From positions 1 through 64,000 of the forward strand of contig PKRE01000008.1 in NCBI GenBank assembly GCA_017577615.1: a DNA stretch of 64,000 bases, in the 5' to 3' direction. Positions 17,312 through 26,935 of the stretch are shown one piece after another. A program made the translations under genes and the position numbers. The notes beneath the pieces were generated by a model. That model did not search any database and was not told where the DNA came from. It worked only from the letters and a program-made list of their open reading frames with translations. Numbering within the stretch: the first letter of the stretch is position 1; each line of letters starts with the position of its first letter. Source of the stretch: Gammaproteobacteria bacterium (lineage in GTDB: Bacteria > Pseudomonadota > Gammaproteobacteria > Steroidobacterales > Steroidobacteraceae).

Positions 17312-18529
17312 TCACGAACCGTGGCTGCTGTCGCTCGTTTGCGAGCTCCGGCTCGCATCGGCGTGCTGTGCGTTCCAACGTCGCACCTCTTCCCCGAGCC
17401 GATCCCCAGGCATCGGACGTCCAATGAAATAGCCTTGGGCGCGATCGCAACCGACGCTGTCCAGGAAGTCCAGGATCTCCTGCGTCTCGACACCTTCCGC
17501 GCAGGCGGTGAGCCCGAGCTTGTGTGCAAGCAGCACCATCGTCTCGACCATCGTGCGCGCATCGTCGTGCGCGAAGATATCGCGCACGAACGAGGTGTCG
17601 ATCTTCAGCTCGCTGAACGGCATCAGGTAGAGCTGCTTGAGCGACGAGTAACCGGTGCCAAAATCATCGATGGATAACCCAAAGTTCTTCACGCGCATGC
17701 GCGTGAGCACGTCCATCGTCGTGCCTGGATCGAACATGGCTGCGCTTTCCGTCACCTCGAATACGATGCGACGGGCGTCCGCACCGATCTGCGCGGCCAT
17801 GCGTGCCACCTGGTCCGGAAAAGAAAGATCGTTCAACAACTGCGGAGAAAGATTGATCGCGACGGACAGCTGCAGGCCGTCTGCCTCCCATGCGCAACAT
17901 TGTCTCAGTGCCACCTCGATGACCTGCTCGGTCAAGCTGCGAATCAGACCGTGCTTCTCGGCGAGGCTGACGAATCGAACTGGGGAGATCGGCCCGAGCG
18001 CCGGATGATGCCAACGTGCGAGCGCCTCGACGCCTTCGATGACCCAGCGACCGGGTGCAACACGCGTCGCCTTCGGCTGATAGTAGACCTCGATCTCATG
18101 CCGCTCGAGCGCTGCTCGCAGCGTCTCGAGCGTCAGGGGCGATTCGCCGCGCAAGCAGCGTCGCAGCGTGCTTTCCAAGTCCTCGAGCAGGATCGGCTTC
18201 TGCAGCGCGCCCAGCATGTTGAGGCCCTGCGAACGCCCAAGCTGCTGTGCCGTCGCCAGGACGCGCTGATCCATGCCGCTTGCCACCAGCACGTGCGCCT
18301 TGCTGCCGCGTTCGCCCAAGTAACGCAGCAGCTCGATACCGTCGACGCCCGGCATCTGCAGATCGAGCACGACGACAGTAGGCTGGAACTCCTCCACAGC
18401 GTGTCGAAACGCCTGTGGGTCCGATACAGCGAAAGTATCGAACCCCATCGCGCGCGCCGCTTCAGAAATGAACTCGCACAGATCCGGCTGGTCGTCGACG
18501 ACCAGCAGCTTATTCTCCGTTTCAGGCAA
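17312..18529 (-). CDS. Response regulator with EAL (c-di-GMP phosphodiesterase) output, copy 1
   Basis: 405 residues. A receiver domain (1-120, phospho-Asp in VVVLDLQMPGVDG) is joined to an EAL domain (about 135-385). Catalytic features are kept: E-A-L in VEALARW, the metal ligand Asn in INLSPQ, Glu in FEVTES, DDFGTG, Lys in ELKID and EGVET, so phosphodiesterase activity is likely. The start is TTG at 18529, inside the end of the upstream kinase gene, whose stop is at 18522-18524. It ends the operon NarX-type kinase, LuxR regulator, hybrid kinase, EAL regulator. Its close counterpart is at 26936-28132. Confidence 0.92.
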   Translation of the reverse strand: MPETENKLLVVDDQPDLCEFISEAARAMGFDTFAVSDPQAFRHAVEEFQPTVVVLDLQMPGVDGIELLRYLGERGSKAHVLVASGMDQRVLATAQQLGRSQGLNMLGALQKPILLEDLESTLRRCLRGESPLTLETLRAALERHEIEVYYQPKATRVAPGRWVIEGVEALARWHHPALGPISPVRFVSLAEKHGLIRSLTEQVIEVALRQCCAWEADGLQLSVAINLSPQLLNDLSFPDQVARMAAQIGADARRIVFEVTESAAMFDPGTTMDVLTRMRVKNFGLSIDDFGTGYSSLKQLYLMPFSELKIDTSFVRDIFAHDDARTMVETMVLLAHKLGLTACAEGVETQEILDFLDSVGCDRAQGYFIGRPMPGDRLGEEVRRWNAQHADASRSSQTSDSSHGS

Positions 18530-20891
18530 CGCGCGCCTCCCGGTCCAGCACGTATCGGATGCGCATCGCTAGATCCTCGTTGCGATACGGTTTGTATATG
18601 ACGTCGCTCGACGACAGACCTGCTGTGCTCGCGAGCACCGTCGTTTCCGCATACCCCGTGGTGAACAGCACCTCGATGTCTGGGCGCAGCTCGCGAGCCC
18701 GCTTCGCCAGCGCGGGACCGAGCATGCCTCCCGGCATCATTACGTCCGTGAACAGCAGATCGATCTTCTCGGGTCCGCTCAGGATCCGGATCGCAGCCGC
18801 TGCGTTCGCCGCTTGTAACGCGCGATAACCGAGCTGCGATAGCGCGGTGACGACGGTTTCGCGCAGATCGGCGTCGTCCTCGACGACCAGAATCGTTTCC
18901 GACCCGCCCGGTGCGGCTTTGGAAACGATGGTGTCCTCACGTTCGACTTGAGCCTCGCGCGAGCGCGGCAGGAAGATCTGCACGGTCGTGCCGTGACCGA
19001 CTTTGCTTTCGATCGTCGCGATGCCGCCCGATTGCTCGGCGAAGCTATGCACCATGGCAAGACCGAGGCCGCTGCCTTTGCCGGATTCTTTCGTGGTGAA
19101 AAAGGGCTCGAACACGCGCTTGAGAATCTCGGGCTCGATACCGCAGCCTGAATCGGTCACGCTCACCGCAACGTATTCACCAGGCTCGACCTGCGGATGC
19201 TCGGCGCAGAACGCACTGTCGAGCACCACGTTGCTCGTGCGCACGGTCAGGCGACCGCCCTGCGGCATCGCGTCGCGCGCGTTGATCGCGAGATTGAGAA
19301 TCGCATTCTCGAATTGACCGGCATCGACGCGCGTGTACCAGAGGTCGGGCGCCAGCACCATGCGCACCTCGATGGAGTCGCCGAGGCTGCGCTGCATGAG
19401 GTCAGTGAGACCGGAAAGCTGCTTGTTGAGATCGACAACGGTCGGATCGAGGATCTGCCGCCGCGCGAATGCGAGCAGACGCTTCGTCAAGTCGGCACCG
19501 CGCGCCGCAGCTCGCATCGCCGTGTGGACTTTGCGCGCAATGCTCGGATCGTTGGCGACGCTGCGCTCGATGAGCTGCAAGTTGCCGATCACCACGCCGA
19601 GCAGATTGTTGAAGTCGTGGGCAACACCACCGGTGAGCTGACCGATGGCTTCCATCTTCTGCGCCTGCAGCAGGCGCGACTCGAGACGTTTGATCTCGGT
19701 GAGGTCGTACAGGATGGAGAAGAAGCCCATAACCTCACCGTTGGGGCCGACCTGCGGCACGAGGTGGTTCTGCCACTCGCGCATGCGACCGTTGCGGATG
19801 CCGGACTGCATCGCGAGCACCGTCTCGCCGCGCATTGCCGCCGCGTACTGCGGCGCCATCGTGGCCCATGAGTCGGGGGGCGTGATCTCGCGCAGGTGCA
19901 GCCCGATGAGCGCTTCGCGCGGCCGCTCGAGCCATTCTTCGAGCGCCCGATTCACGTACGTCACGCGCATGTTCGCATCGATGAACGTGACGGGCGTCGG
20001 AACGGCGTTCAACGTGAGCTCATAGAAGTCGCGCGTCTCACGCAACTGACGCTCGGCCATCACCAGATCGGTGATGTCCTGCATCGTGCCGTGCAGACGC
20101 ACAGTACGCCCATCTCTTCGCTCGGCCTGCAGAATGATACGTACGTGCACTTGCCGACCGCGCGGGCTCATGAGGCGTGCCTGCAGGTCCGCGGAGCCGC
20201 CGCTCTGAATCGCCTTGTCAACCGCGGCGCGCATCTTGACCTGATCTTCAGGATGGAGCATCGAGAACAGGTCGCGATCGTCGAGCGGTGCACCCTGAGG
20301 CAGCTCGTGCATGGCGTAGAGCGCCTCGGTCCAGCGCATCTTCTTTGCGTCGACATCGTATTCCCACCCGCCGATCTTGGCGGTGGCTTGCATGTCGCGC
20401 AGGAGATGATCCAACCGAACGCGATCGGTGATATCGCGGAATACGAGCACCGTGCCGATCGTCACGCCCTGCTCGATCACCGGCACGATCTTGTACTGAA
20501 CGGGACGATACTGACCATCCTTCCGGCGCAGCAGCGCCCCGACACCGCGCATGATGTCCGTCGTGTAGCGCACGCGCCGGACGGCATCGCCTTCGAGCTG
20601 GTCGTTGATGAGCACTTTGTAATCGAGGCCGATGAGCTCTTCGGCCTCATAGCCCAGCATCTTGCCGGCCGCCGGATTCGCGTAACGGACATTACCGACG
20701 TGATCGAGCTCGAGCACACCTTCGCCAGAGCCCTCCACCACGGCGCGATTGCGGCGATTCTCAGCCAGCAAGGACTGCTGCAGGCGGGCGTTTCTCTCGC
20801 GTGCGCGCCGCACGAAGAGCACGGCGAACGCGCTCGCGAGCGCGCCACCCACCAACAGCCCGATGAGGAACCCCAGCAGTCCTTGCGTCAC
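18522..20891 (-). CDS. PAS hybrid histidine kinase with C-terminal receiver, copy 1
   Basis: 789 residues from a GTG start. One N-terminal membrane helix (about 4-27) and a short basic stretch are followed by three PAS/PAC domains (about 48-160, 170-290, 300-410). The kinase core has the H-box GQLTGGVAHDFNNLLGV with phospho-acceptor His425, an N-box (LNLAINARDAM) and a G2 box (GSGLGLAMV). The C-terminal receiver (about 665-785) has its Asp in LLFTDVMMPGG. No periplasmic sensor is present, so it likely senses an internal or membrane-diffusible cue through the PAS domains. The EAL regulator gene overlaps its last codons, which suggests they are partners. Confidence 0.92.
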   Translation of the reverse strand: MTQGLLGFLIGLLVGGALASAFAVLFVRRARERNARLQQSLLAENRRNRAVVEGSGEGVLELDHVGNVRYANPAAGKMLGYEAEELIGLDYKVLINDQLEGDAVRRVRYTTDIMRGVGALLRRKDGQYRPVQYKIVPVIEQGVTIGTVLVFRDITDRVRLDHLLRDMQATAKIGGWEYDVDAKKMRWTEALYAMHELPQGAPLDDRDLFSMLHPEDQVKMRAAVDKAIQSGGSADLQARLMSPRGRQVHVRIILQAERRDGRTVRLHGTMQDITDLVMAERQLRETRDFYELTLNAVPTPVTFIDANMRVTYVNRALEEWLERPREALIGLHLREITPPDSWATMAPQYAAAMRGETVLAMQSGIRNGRMREWQNHLVPQVGPNGEVMGFFSILYDLTEIKRLESRLLQAQKMEAIGQLTGGVAHDFNNLLGVVIGNLQLIERSVANDPSIARKVHTAMRAAARGADLTKRLLAFARRQILDPTVVDLNKQLSGLTDLMQRSLGDSIEVRMVLAPDLWYTRVDAGQFENAILNLAINARDAMPQGGRLTVRTSNVVLDSAFCAEHPQVEPGEYVAVSVTDSGCGIEPEILKRVFEPFFTTKESGKGSGLGLAMVHSFAEQSGGIATIESKVGHGTTVQIFLPRSREAQVEREDTIVSKAAPGGSETILVVEDDADLRETVVTALSQLGYRALQAANAAAAIRILSGPEKIDLLFTDVMMPGGMLGPALAKRARELRPDIEVLFTTGYAETTVLASTAGLSSSDVIYKPYRNEDLAMRIRYVLDREARVA
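18536..18541 (-). promoter_or_regulatory. Ribosome-binding site fixing the TTG start of EAL regulator 1
   Basis: On the minus strand GGGAGG is followed by six bases and then TTG (18529-18527). There is no ATG in the vicinity, and the receiver domain begins right after this codon (PETENKLLVVDD), so TTG is the start. Confidence 0.65.
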
Positions 20892-20921
20892 GGTTGTGCG
20901 TCCAACCTCGTCGACGAGCCG

Positions 20922-21647
20922 TCAGGACCTTTGAATGGGGTCGCGCCCGGCATACCAGTTGACGGCGTATTGCATCAACTGCGCCGAGGTGCGCAAGGAC
21001 AGCTTGCGCTTGATGCGCTGACGATGTGACTCGACCGTCTTCACGCTCAAGTTGAGCGCCTCGGCCGTCTGACGCGTGGACAGTCCCTTGCCGATCATGT
21101 GCAGAACCTGCAGTTCGCGATTCGTCAGGCTGTCGACGGGGTTCGAGGAAATGTAAGCGCCGCCGGAAGCGAACTTCTCGATCATGCTGTTGCCGACGGC
21201 TTCGCTCACGTAGATGCCACCCTCCAGCACCCGGCGCAGCGCGACCAGGAACTGATCCGACGCCGCTTGCTTCATGATGTAACCGTTGGCGCCAGCCGAA
21301 AGCATGCGCTCGGCGTAGATCGCCTCATCGTGCATCGACAGCACGAGAAGAGGCAGGGACGGATAGTGCGCACGGGCGTCCTTCACCAGCTCCAGCCCGT
21401 CGCCTTGCTTCAACGAGATGTCGACGATCACGGCATCCGGCTCGAGCTCGCGAATCAGCGACTTCGCCTCGCGTGCAGTCTCCGCCTCACCGCACACTTC
21501 CAGGTCCGGCTCCGCCTCGATCAAGCGACGCAAACCTTGCCGGACGATCGGATGGTCATCCACGATCAGGATGCGCCGTTTGCGGTCCTTCGGCGCACCC
21601 GTCGGCGGCTTGTGCGGCGTCTTGAACAAAGAGGTCCCAACGGTCAT
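20922..21647 (-). CDS. NarL/LuxR-type response regulator, copy 1
   Basis: 241 residues from ATG 21647, chosen because GAGGAG lies 7 bases upstream; the open frame to 21761 overlaps the preceding kinase gene and is not regulator-like. The receiver (about 20-140) has the acidic pair in LIVDDHPIV, phospho-Asp in AVIVDISLKQGDG and Lys in YIMKQA. The LuxR helix-turn-helix (about 170-232) contains LTNRELQVLHMIGKG and SVKTVESHRQRIKRKL. It lies 19 bases after its probable kinase and 30 bases before the hybrid kinase. It is a DNA-binding transcription regulator with unknown targets. Confidence 0.92.
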   Translation of the reverse strand: MTVGTSLFKTPHKPPTGAPKDRKRRILIVDDHPIVRQGLRRLIEAEPDLEVCGEAETAREAKSLIRELEPDAVIVDISLKQGDGLELVKDARAHYPSLPLLVLSMHDEAIYAERMLSAGANGYIMKQAASDQFLVALRRVLEGGIYVSEAVGNSMIEKFASGGAYISSNPVDSLTNRELQVLHMIGKGLSTRQTAEALNLSVKTVESHRQRIKRKLSLRTSAQLMQYAVNWYAGRDPIQRS

Positions 21648-21666
21648 TGCATTACTCCTCGAACAG

Positions 21667-23157
21667 TCATCTCGTCCCAATCGATCTGGCCCGCGCGGAT
21701 CTGCGTCGCGGCTTTCGCTCGCGAGGCGCATCCACTGCCCCAGGCTCAATTGGACACTCACATACGATGCGCGCGCCGTTCGGCGTGGCGCGCTCGAAGC
21801 GCACCTCTCCTCCCAACATCCGGGCTCGGTACCGCATGATCTTCAGCCCCATGCCCGGGGACTCCTCGGCATGCGGCGGCATTCCAGACCCGTCGTCAGT
21901 GACCGTCAGGCGAACCTTAGCGCGGGTGGAATGCAAATGCAGTCGTATAGTCCGCGCTCCGCCGTGCCTCACGGCGTTGCGCACGGCCTCTTGAGCGATC
22001 CGGTACAAGTGATTGGCGAGCTCGGCGTTGAGCGGCCGCGCGGCGCTCTGCCGCTGAGTGCAAATGATCTGCACGCCATAAAGCTCGGCGGCGTGCATCG
22101 CGAGCCCCTCGAGGGCATCTTGCAGCCCGCCTCGTTCCAGATTGACAGGTGACAAGCCGCGAGCCAGCGCACGCGTGCTCTCGATCGCATTACTGACCAG
22201 GCGGGTGATGTTCTCGATCTCCGGCAATATCGGCGCATATTCACTGCTGACACGTCCTGCCAAGCCGCGCAGCATGAGCGCAATCCCGGTCAATTCTTGG
22301 CCGAGCCCATCATGGAGGTCGTTGCCGATCCGATACTGCTCGCGATTGACGGCTTCCAGAACCGCGCGCTCGAGCTGCTTTCGCTCGCTCACGTCTTGCA
22401 GTACCACTAGACTGTGGTTTCGACCCGCGATTTCGAATCTTGAGAGGACGCCGGCGGCAGCGAAGTACGTGCCGTCGGCGCGACGTCCGTCGAACTCCAC
22501 GCGCTGCGAGCCTGCGTGTTCCGCACCGGTCCGTTGCCAACGCTCGGGCTGCTCGAAGGGCCAACCTGCCAATTCGGCCATTTCCCGTCCAATGAGCTCG
22601 CCGCGGCCATAACCGAACAGGCGGTCGAAAGCCGGATTCGTGATCTCGATGATGCCGCGCTCGTCGATGACCGCGACGCCTTCGAGCATTGACTCGATCA
22701 TCCGAGCTTGCGTGGCGATAGCGCGTTCCGCACGGACTTGCTCAGTGATCTCGGTGGCCACCAGGCAGAGCCAGGACGTCTTCTCGTCCGGCTTGTATGC
22801 GTTGACACGAATGTCGAAGTGACGTTCCTGGCCATCAAAACCTTCGATCTGTGCAGAAAAGCCATCCGCCTGCCCGCTGGTGAGCACGCGCTGAAGGGTC
22901 GCGGAAGCAACGTCATGCAAGTGCGGCGGGAAGATCTCGATGACCGAACGACCCTCGAGCTGATCCGCGCGTCGTTGTCCGACATCGCGACTGGCCAGCA
23001 GAATGCGAAAGCCGCGGTCGAGCACGAAGACATACTCGGGCAAACCGGCCAGCAAGGAGCGAACCGCTGGCTTGCCCAGCTCGGGACAGACGACTTCCAG
23101 CGACGCACCGCCTACGGCGTCATCCGACAGTTGGAGCGTGTTGGTGGCGACGTTCAA
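21667..23157 (-). CDS. Soluble PAS-PAS histidine kinase of the NarX/HisKA_3 type, copy 1
   Basis: 496 residues with no membrane segment. PAS domains lie at about 35-140 and 150-265. A HisKA_3 dimerisation domain (about 270-340) has the H-box DLHDGLGQELTG with phospho-acceptor His282, and a HATPase domain follows (about 380-470: VTDDGSGMP, GMGLKIMRYRA). The C-terminus is very basic (RERKPRRRSARARS). It is first in the four-gene leftward operon, with the LuxR regulator 19 bases downstream, and so is the likely partner of that regulator. The kinase at 24473 has the same core and the same H-box. Confidence 0.9.
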   Translation of the reverse strand: MNVATNTLQLSDDAVGGASLEVVCPELGKPAVRSLLAGLPEYVFVLDRGFRILLASRDVGQRRADQLEGRSVIEIFPPHLHDVASATLQRVLTSGQADGFSAQIEGFDGQERHFDIRVNAYKPDEKTSWLCLVATEITEQVRAERAIATQARMIESMLEGVAVIDERGIIEITNPAFDRLFGYGRGELIGREMAELAGWPFEQPERWQRTGAEHAGSQRVEFDGRRADGTYFAAAGVLSRFEIAGRNHSLVVLQDVSERKQLERAVLEAVNREQYRIGNDLHDGLGQELTGIALMLRGLAGRVSSEYAPILPEIENITRLVSNAIESTRALARGLSPVNLERGGLQDALEGLAMHAAELYGVQIICTQRQSAARPLNAELANHLYRIAQEAVRNAVRHGGARTIRLHLHSTRAKVRLTVTDDGSGMPPHAEESPGMGLKIMRYRARMLGGEVRFERATPNGARIVCECPIEPGAVDAPRERKPRRRSARARSIGTR

Positions 23158-23507
23158 GCTAGCGCTCTTATCGATTCATATAAATGCATGAGCTGCCACG
23201 CCCGTCTTGGGCGTGCACACGGCCACACACCCACAGGGGCGGCCCTGCGAGCGAATGGTCCGTGAGCGATCGTGTAGGAGATATCAGTCCATCCCCTAAT
23301 GTCAGGGGTGGTGCCGTCGCCTTTGCTCCGGATTGCGGCCTATTCCGCATCCGGTCGGCGCGATTGGACATAAGATGGCCTCCCTGCGCCTCGAAAACGA
23401 CGACAGGTGAACAGGTTCACTGATCCGCGCCCAAGCGCTGCGGCCTGGATCGCGCTCAGGTGGCAAGCCCGGCCAACCTCAGCCGCGGCTCGCCCGCCCT
23501 CAAACCG
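23158..23507. other. Intergenic region with imperfect palindrome ahead of kinase-regulator operon
   Basis: No gene is seen. CCATCCCCT-aatgtc-AGGGGTGG (23289-23311) forms a palindrome with a single bulged T, about 130 bp upstream of the NarX-type kinase start. There is no T-run, so an operator is more likely than a terminator. The C4/G4 half-sites with a 6-8 bp spacer resemble inverted repeats bound by some LuxR/NarL-type regulators. Confidence 0.4.
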
Positions 23508-24185
23508 TCAGTGCTTCACCTTGTTGCTGTCCTCTTGATCTGCGACCCATTGAGTGGCGTAACGGATGAGCTCGCTCGTCGAGCGCAGGTTCAACTTCTC
23601 GCGCATGTGGCGCCGGTGCGCGTCCACCGTCTTCATGGACAGCGACAGCTGCTGGGCGATCTCGCGCGTGCTGACGCCCTGGCCGATCAAGCGGAATACC
23701 TCGAGCTCGCGCTCGGTGAGCGCCGAGACGGGGTCTTCGTCCTGCACCGGCATGCGTCCGCGCGCGACTTGGCTCAACAGGCGCTCACTCATGGCAGCGC
23801 TCAAGTGACGTTGACCGCGTGCGACCTTGCGAAGCGCACCGAGAAAGTCTTGGCTTGCGACGTTCTTCATGACGTATCCGCTCACCCCAAGACGGAGCAG
23901 GCGCTCGGCGTACAAAGCTTCGTCTTGCATGGAGAGCACGAGCACGCGCACGTCCGGATGCTCGCTGCGAATCCAACGGACGAGGTCGATGCCGTCGTCG
24001 TTGCCGAGCGCGAGGTCCACTACCGCGACATCCGGCTGTTCGCTCGCGATCACAGCTTGCGCGTCTTCGATGGTGGCCGCTTCGGCGGACAGGACGAACT
24101 CTGCCTGCCCAGCGAGCAGCTGCTTCAATCCTTCGCGCACGAAGGGATGATCGTCCACGATCACGATCCGTGTTTGTTCGGCCAT
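23508..24185 (-). CDS. NarL/LuxR-type response regulator, copy 2
   Basis: 225 residues from ATG 24185 (MAEQTRIVIVDDHPFV). The receiver (about 1-125) has phospho-Asp in VAVVDLALGNDDG and Lys in YVMKNV. The LuxR helix-turn-helix (about 155-215) contains LTERELEVFRLIGQG and SMKTVDAHRRHMREKL. It is similar throughout to the regulator at 20922-21647. It diverges from the receiver-PAS-kinase gene at 24473, which is its likely partner. It stands alone on its strand, with about 350 bp before the next gene in the same direction. Confidence 0.92.
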   Translation of the reverse strand: MAEQTRIVIVDDHPFVREGLKQLLAGQAEFVLSAEAATIEDAQAVIASEQPDVAVVDLALGNDDGIDLVRWIRSEHPDVRVLVLSMQDEALYAERLLRLGVSGYVMKNVASQDFLGALRKVARGQRHLSAAMSERLLSQVARGRMPVQDEDPVSALTERELEVFRLIGQGVSTREIAQQLSLSMKTVDAHRRHMREKLNLRSTSELIRYATQWVADQEDSNKVKH

Positions 24186-24472
24186 AGCGTCATGATCTCG
24201 AAAAGATCGCAAGAGAGCCCACGTCATGGACCGTATCATTCCGTTTCGCGTTCGCACAAGCGCTCAGCGATCGCCATTTTCCACACTCAGCGCAAAGTGA
24301 TAGCTTGTCGTGCTGCGATGGTGCCCGCACGAACGAGCGCGACGTGAGCGAGCATGTCACCGTGTAATTCGCGCACTGTCGGGTTCGGACCGTTTCCTGA
24401 TGCTGAGCGAAGCTTTCGTGCGCAGCAGCGCGACGTGCCCAAAGACGCGAAGCGCTCCGGAACACACCTCAT

Positions 24473-25936
24473 ATGACTCAGGTTCGACAACAGACTCTAC
24501 AGGTCGTCTTGCTCGAGGACGATGCGAGCGACGCCGAGCTCATCAAGCTCGAGCTGGAGAAGAACGGACTCGAGATCGACTGGCGGCACGTCTGCACTGA
24601 ACGGGCTTATCGCGACGCGCTCGCCGACGGAAACGTCGACCTCGTGCTCGCCGACTACACCCTCCCGGGATTCGACGGTCTGGCAGCACTGCGAATCACA
24701 CAAGAGCTGTGCCCAGGCGTACCGTTCATCTTCGTGTCGGGCTCGCTCGGCGAGGAGCGCGCCATCGAAGCGCTCAAGAGCGGCGCGACCGACTACGTCC
24801 TCAAAGACCGGCTGCAACGGCTGCAAACCGTCGTTGAGCGCGCATTACAGGAGGCGCGCGAACGGCGCGAGCGGCGGCAGGCCGAGGAAGCGCTTGAAGC
24901 TCAGCGACTGCTCCTCAGCACGGTGATGGACAGCCTGCCGGAGGTGATCTACACGGTCGACACCGACAACCGCATCACCGCTGTCAATCGCATGATGGTC
25001 GAGATCACCGGTATGCGGCGGGAGGACCTCCTCGGCAAGCGCATCTCGGAACTCTGGCAAGATGAGACGACTCTCGAAGTCGAGGCGCAAGCTGCAGCGG
25101 TCATGCGAACCGGACGCGCCGTCTCCTCACAAGAACGCCACTGGATCGGCGCCGATGGCCAGGTGCGCTGGTTCAACCTGACGCACGCACCCCTGCGCGA
25201 TCACGACAAGATCACCGGGCTCGTCTGCGCCGTGCAAGAGATCACCGACCGCAAATTGCTGGAGCAAGAAATCCTGGAGATCTCCAATCGCGAGCAACGC
25301 CGACTGGGCAGCGACCTGCACGATGGGCTCGGGCAGGAGCTCACCGGCCTTTCCCTGCTTCTCAAAGGGCTCGAAGTGCAGCTCTCGCGCGAGGCCCCGC
25401 AGTATTCGTCACAGGTGGCCAAGATCAGCGACCTGCTGGCGCGTGCCATCCAGAGCACGCGGTCGCTGGCACGCGGATTGGCACCAGTCAATCTCGAGCG
25501 TGGCGGCCTGCCCGAGGCGCTCAAGCACTTGGCGGCGCGCTGCACGGACATTTACAACCTCAAGTGCACCTTCACGATGCACGGACAGAAGCTGCCGGAC
25601 CTCGAAGAAGGGGCCGCCACGCACGTGTATCGCGTCGCGCAGGAAGCGACGACCAACGCGGCTCGGTATGCACGTGCGCAGTCCATTGCCATCGAGCTGC
25701 GAACGACGGGTCGCAATCTGCAGCTTTCCGTGACCGACGACGGCATCGGGCTGTCTGCAGGGCTCGAGCGCGGACACCCAGGCATGGGCCTGAAGATCAT
25801 GGAATATCGCGCCCGCACGCTCGGCGGTCACATCGCTTTCGAGGAGCCGGGCCGAGGCACACGCGTCGTGCTGACGGCGCCGCTGCACATGTTGCGCCCA
25901 TCGAAGGGGAAGCGCATGGCCGTCGGAAGGGCCTAA
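24473..25936 (+). CDS. Receiver-PAS-HisKA_3 soluble histidine kinase, copy 2
   Basis: 487 residues with no membrane segment. An N-terminal receiver (about 8-125) has phospho-Asp in LVLADYTLPGFDG and Lys in YVLKDR, a coiled linker (125-150) and one PAS domain (about 150-270). The HisKA_3 H-box is DLHDGLGQELTG with phospho-acceptor His283; a HATPase domain follows (VTDDGIGL, GMGLKIMEYRA). Having a receiver at the input end means the kinase can itself be controlled by phosphorylation from another kinase in the island. It is divergent from the LuxR regulator; the 290-bp gap (24186-24472) must hold both promoters, but I cannot place them. Confidence 0.9.
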   Translation: MTQVRQQTLQVVLLEDDASDAELIKLELEKNGLEIDWRHVCTERAYRDALADGNVDLVLADYTLPGFDGLAALRITQELCPGVPFIFVSGSLGEERAIEALKSGATDYVLKDRLQRLQTVVERALQEARERRERRQAEEALEAQRLLLSTVMDSLPEVIYTVDTDNRITAVNRMMVEITGMRREDLLGKRISELWQDETTLEVEAQAAAVMRTGRAVSSQERHWIGADGQVRWFNLTHAPLRDHDKITGLVCAVQEITDRKLLEQEILEISNREQRRLGSDLHDGLGQELTGLSLLLKGLEVQLSREAPQYSSQVAKISDLLARAIQSTRSLARGLAPVNLERGGLPEALKHLAARCTDIYNLKCTFTMHGQKLPDLEEGAATHVYRVAQEATTNAARYARAQSIAIELRTTGRNLQLSVTDDGIGLSAGLERGHPGMGLKIMEYRARTLGGHIAFEEPGRGTRVVLTAPLHMLRPSKGKRMAVGRA

Positions 25937-26032
25937 CGCACATTCGCGAGGGCGCCGCGTTCAGTCGTCGCTGGAGCGTGGGAAACAGGGCGCGGTTCCG
26001 CTTCGAGCCGCAGCCCTGCTACAGCCTACGGC

Positions 26033-26839
26033 CTAGATAAGCGTCATCGCTTCTTCGCTCGTCAGCACACGCACGCCGCGCGCCGTCGCCTGCGCGAAGA
26101 ACGCTTCCGCCTTGTCCTCGAACCCGGTGACCGGACTCATGCAGTCGCGCAGAAGCACGACCTTGCGACACTCGTCGGGCGAAAAGACCTCGAACAAATG
26201 CTCCATCGTGGCCATCACGCAGTGACTCGCTGCCTCGCCGGCGACGAACAGCATCCCACCGTTCGGACGGACACGCGCGATGAGCCGTTCGTTCGTCTGC
26301 GTGGCAGGATCGCTCTCGCTTGGCACCTCCGCACGGATCGCGCTGTACTGCTCGGTCATGGGATTCTGACCTTTGAGCACTCGCCATGCCGGTCGCAGCG
26401 CGTGCGCTTCCCAGCTCGCAACTTCATTGGCGACCGCCTCGTGCAGATTGTGTCCCCACGTGCCGACGACACAGTGCACCGGCCAGACCATGAGCTGGTA
26501 CCGTCCGCCTTGCTCGAGCGCGCGTAAGTAGTCGAGCACCTGGGTCTGCAAAGCAGGATCACGGGGCCGAAACTTGCCCTCGCGAACATCCCGCTCGGTG
26601 ATGACGGTAAACGGCGCCACGGGTCCCCCGTCGCCTGTCTCCCAGAACGGCGGCCGCTCGATGCCGACCGACGCATGCGAGTCGAGCGTGATGATGACGT
26701 CCGCAATTTCCCGACGCGCCGTGCTCATAAAACGCGCAAGGCGGCGCATGTCCGCATCCGCGCCGGGCACAGGGAGCGCCGCGCCGGGCAGATCACAGAA
26801 GTCGTTCTGAGGATCGATGAGGAGCAGTTTGATCGGCAT
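26033..26839 (-). CDS. Isochorismatase/nicotinamidase-fold cysteine hydrolase
   Basis: 268 residues from the ATG at 26839; an in-frame start at 26851 is also possible. The catalytic triad pattern is LLIDPQNDF (Asp), a Lys in the central region, and Cys in GEAASHCVMAT. A DSH motif (TLDSHASVGIERPPFW) resembles the metal-binding site of nicotinamidases. VWPVHCVVGTWGHNLHE is also nicotinamidase-like. Likely substrate: nicotinamide or a related amide; the family is broad. It sits alone between signalling genes. Its stop is 97 bp from the converging kinase stop, and the EAL regulator ends about 85 bp upstream on the same strand. Confidence 0.8.
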   Translation of the reverse strand: MPIKLLLIDPQNDFCDLPGAALPVPGADADMRRLARFMSTARREIADVIITLDSHASVGIERPPFWETGDGGPVAPFTVITERDVREGKFRPRDPALQTQVLDYLRALEQGGRYQLMVWPVHCVVGTWGHNLHEAVANEVASWEAHALRPAWRVLKGQNPMTEQYSAIRAEVPSESDPATQTNERLIARVRPNGGMLFVAGEAASHCVMATMEHLFEVFSPDECRKVVLLRDCMSPVTGFEDKAEAFFAQATARGVRVLTSEEAMTLI

Positions 26840-26935
26840 GGGTCCACTCATCGCTCGGCGATGGTCAGCGAAGATGCCTCCTGGACAGGCAGGCTCATCG
26901 ATACGTTACACGTCTAAACGGGCAAATCCAGCCGT

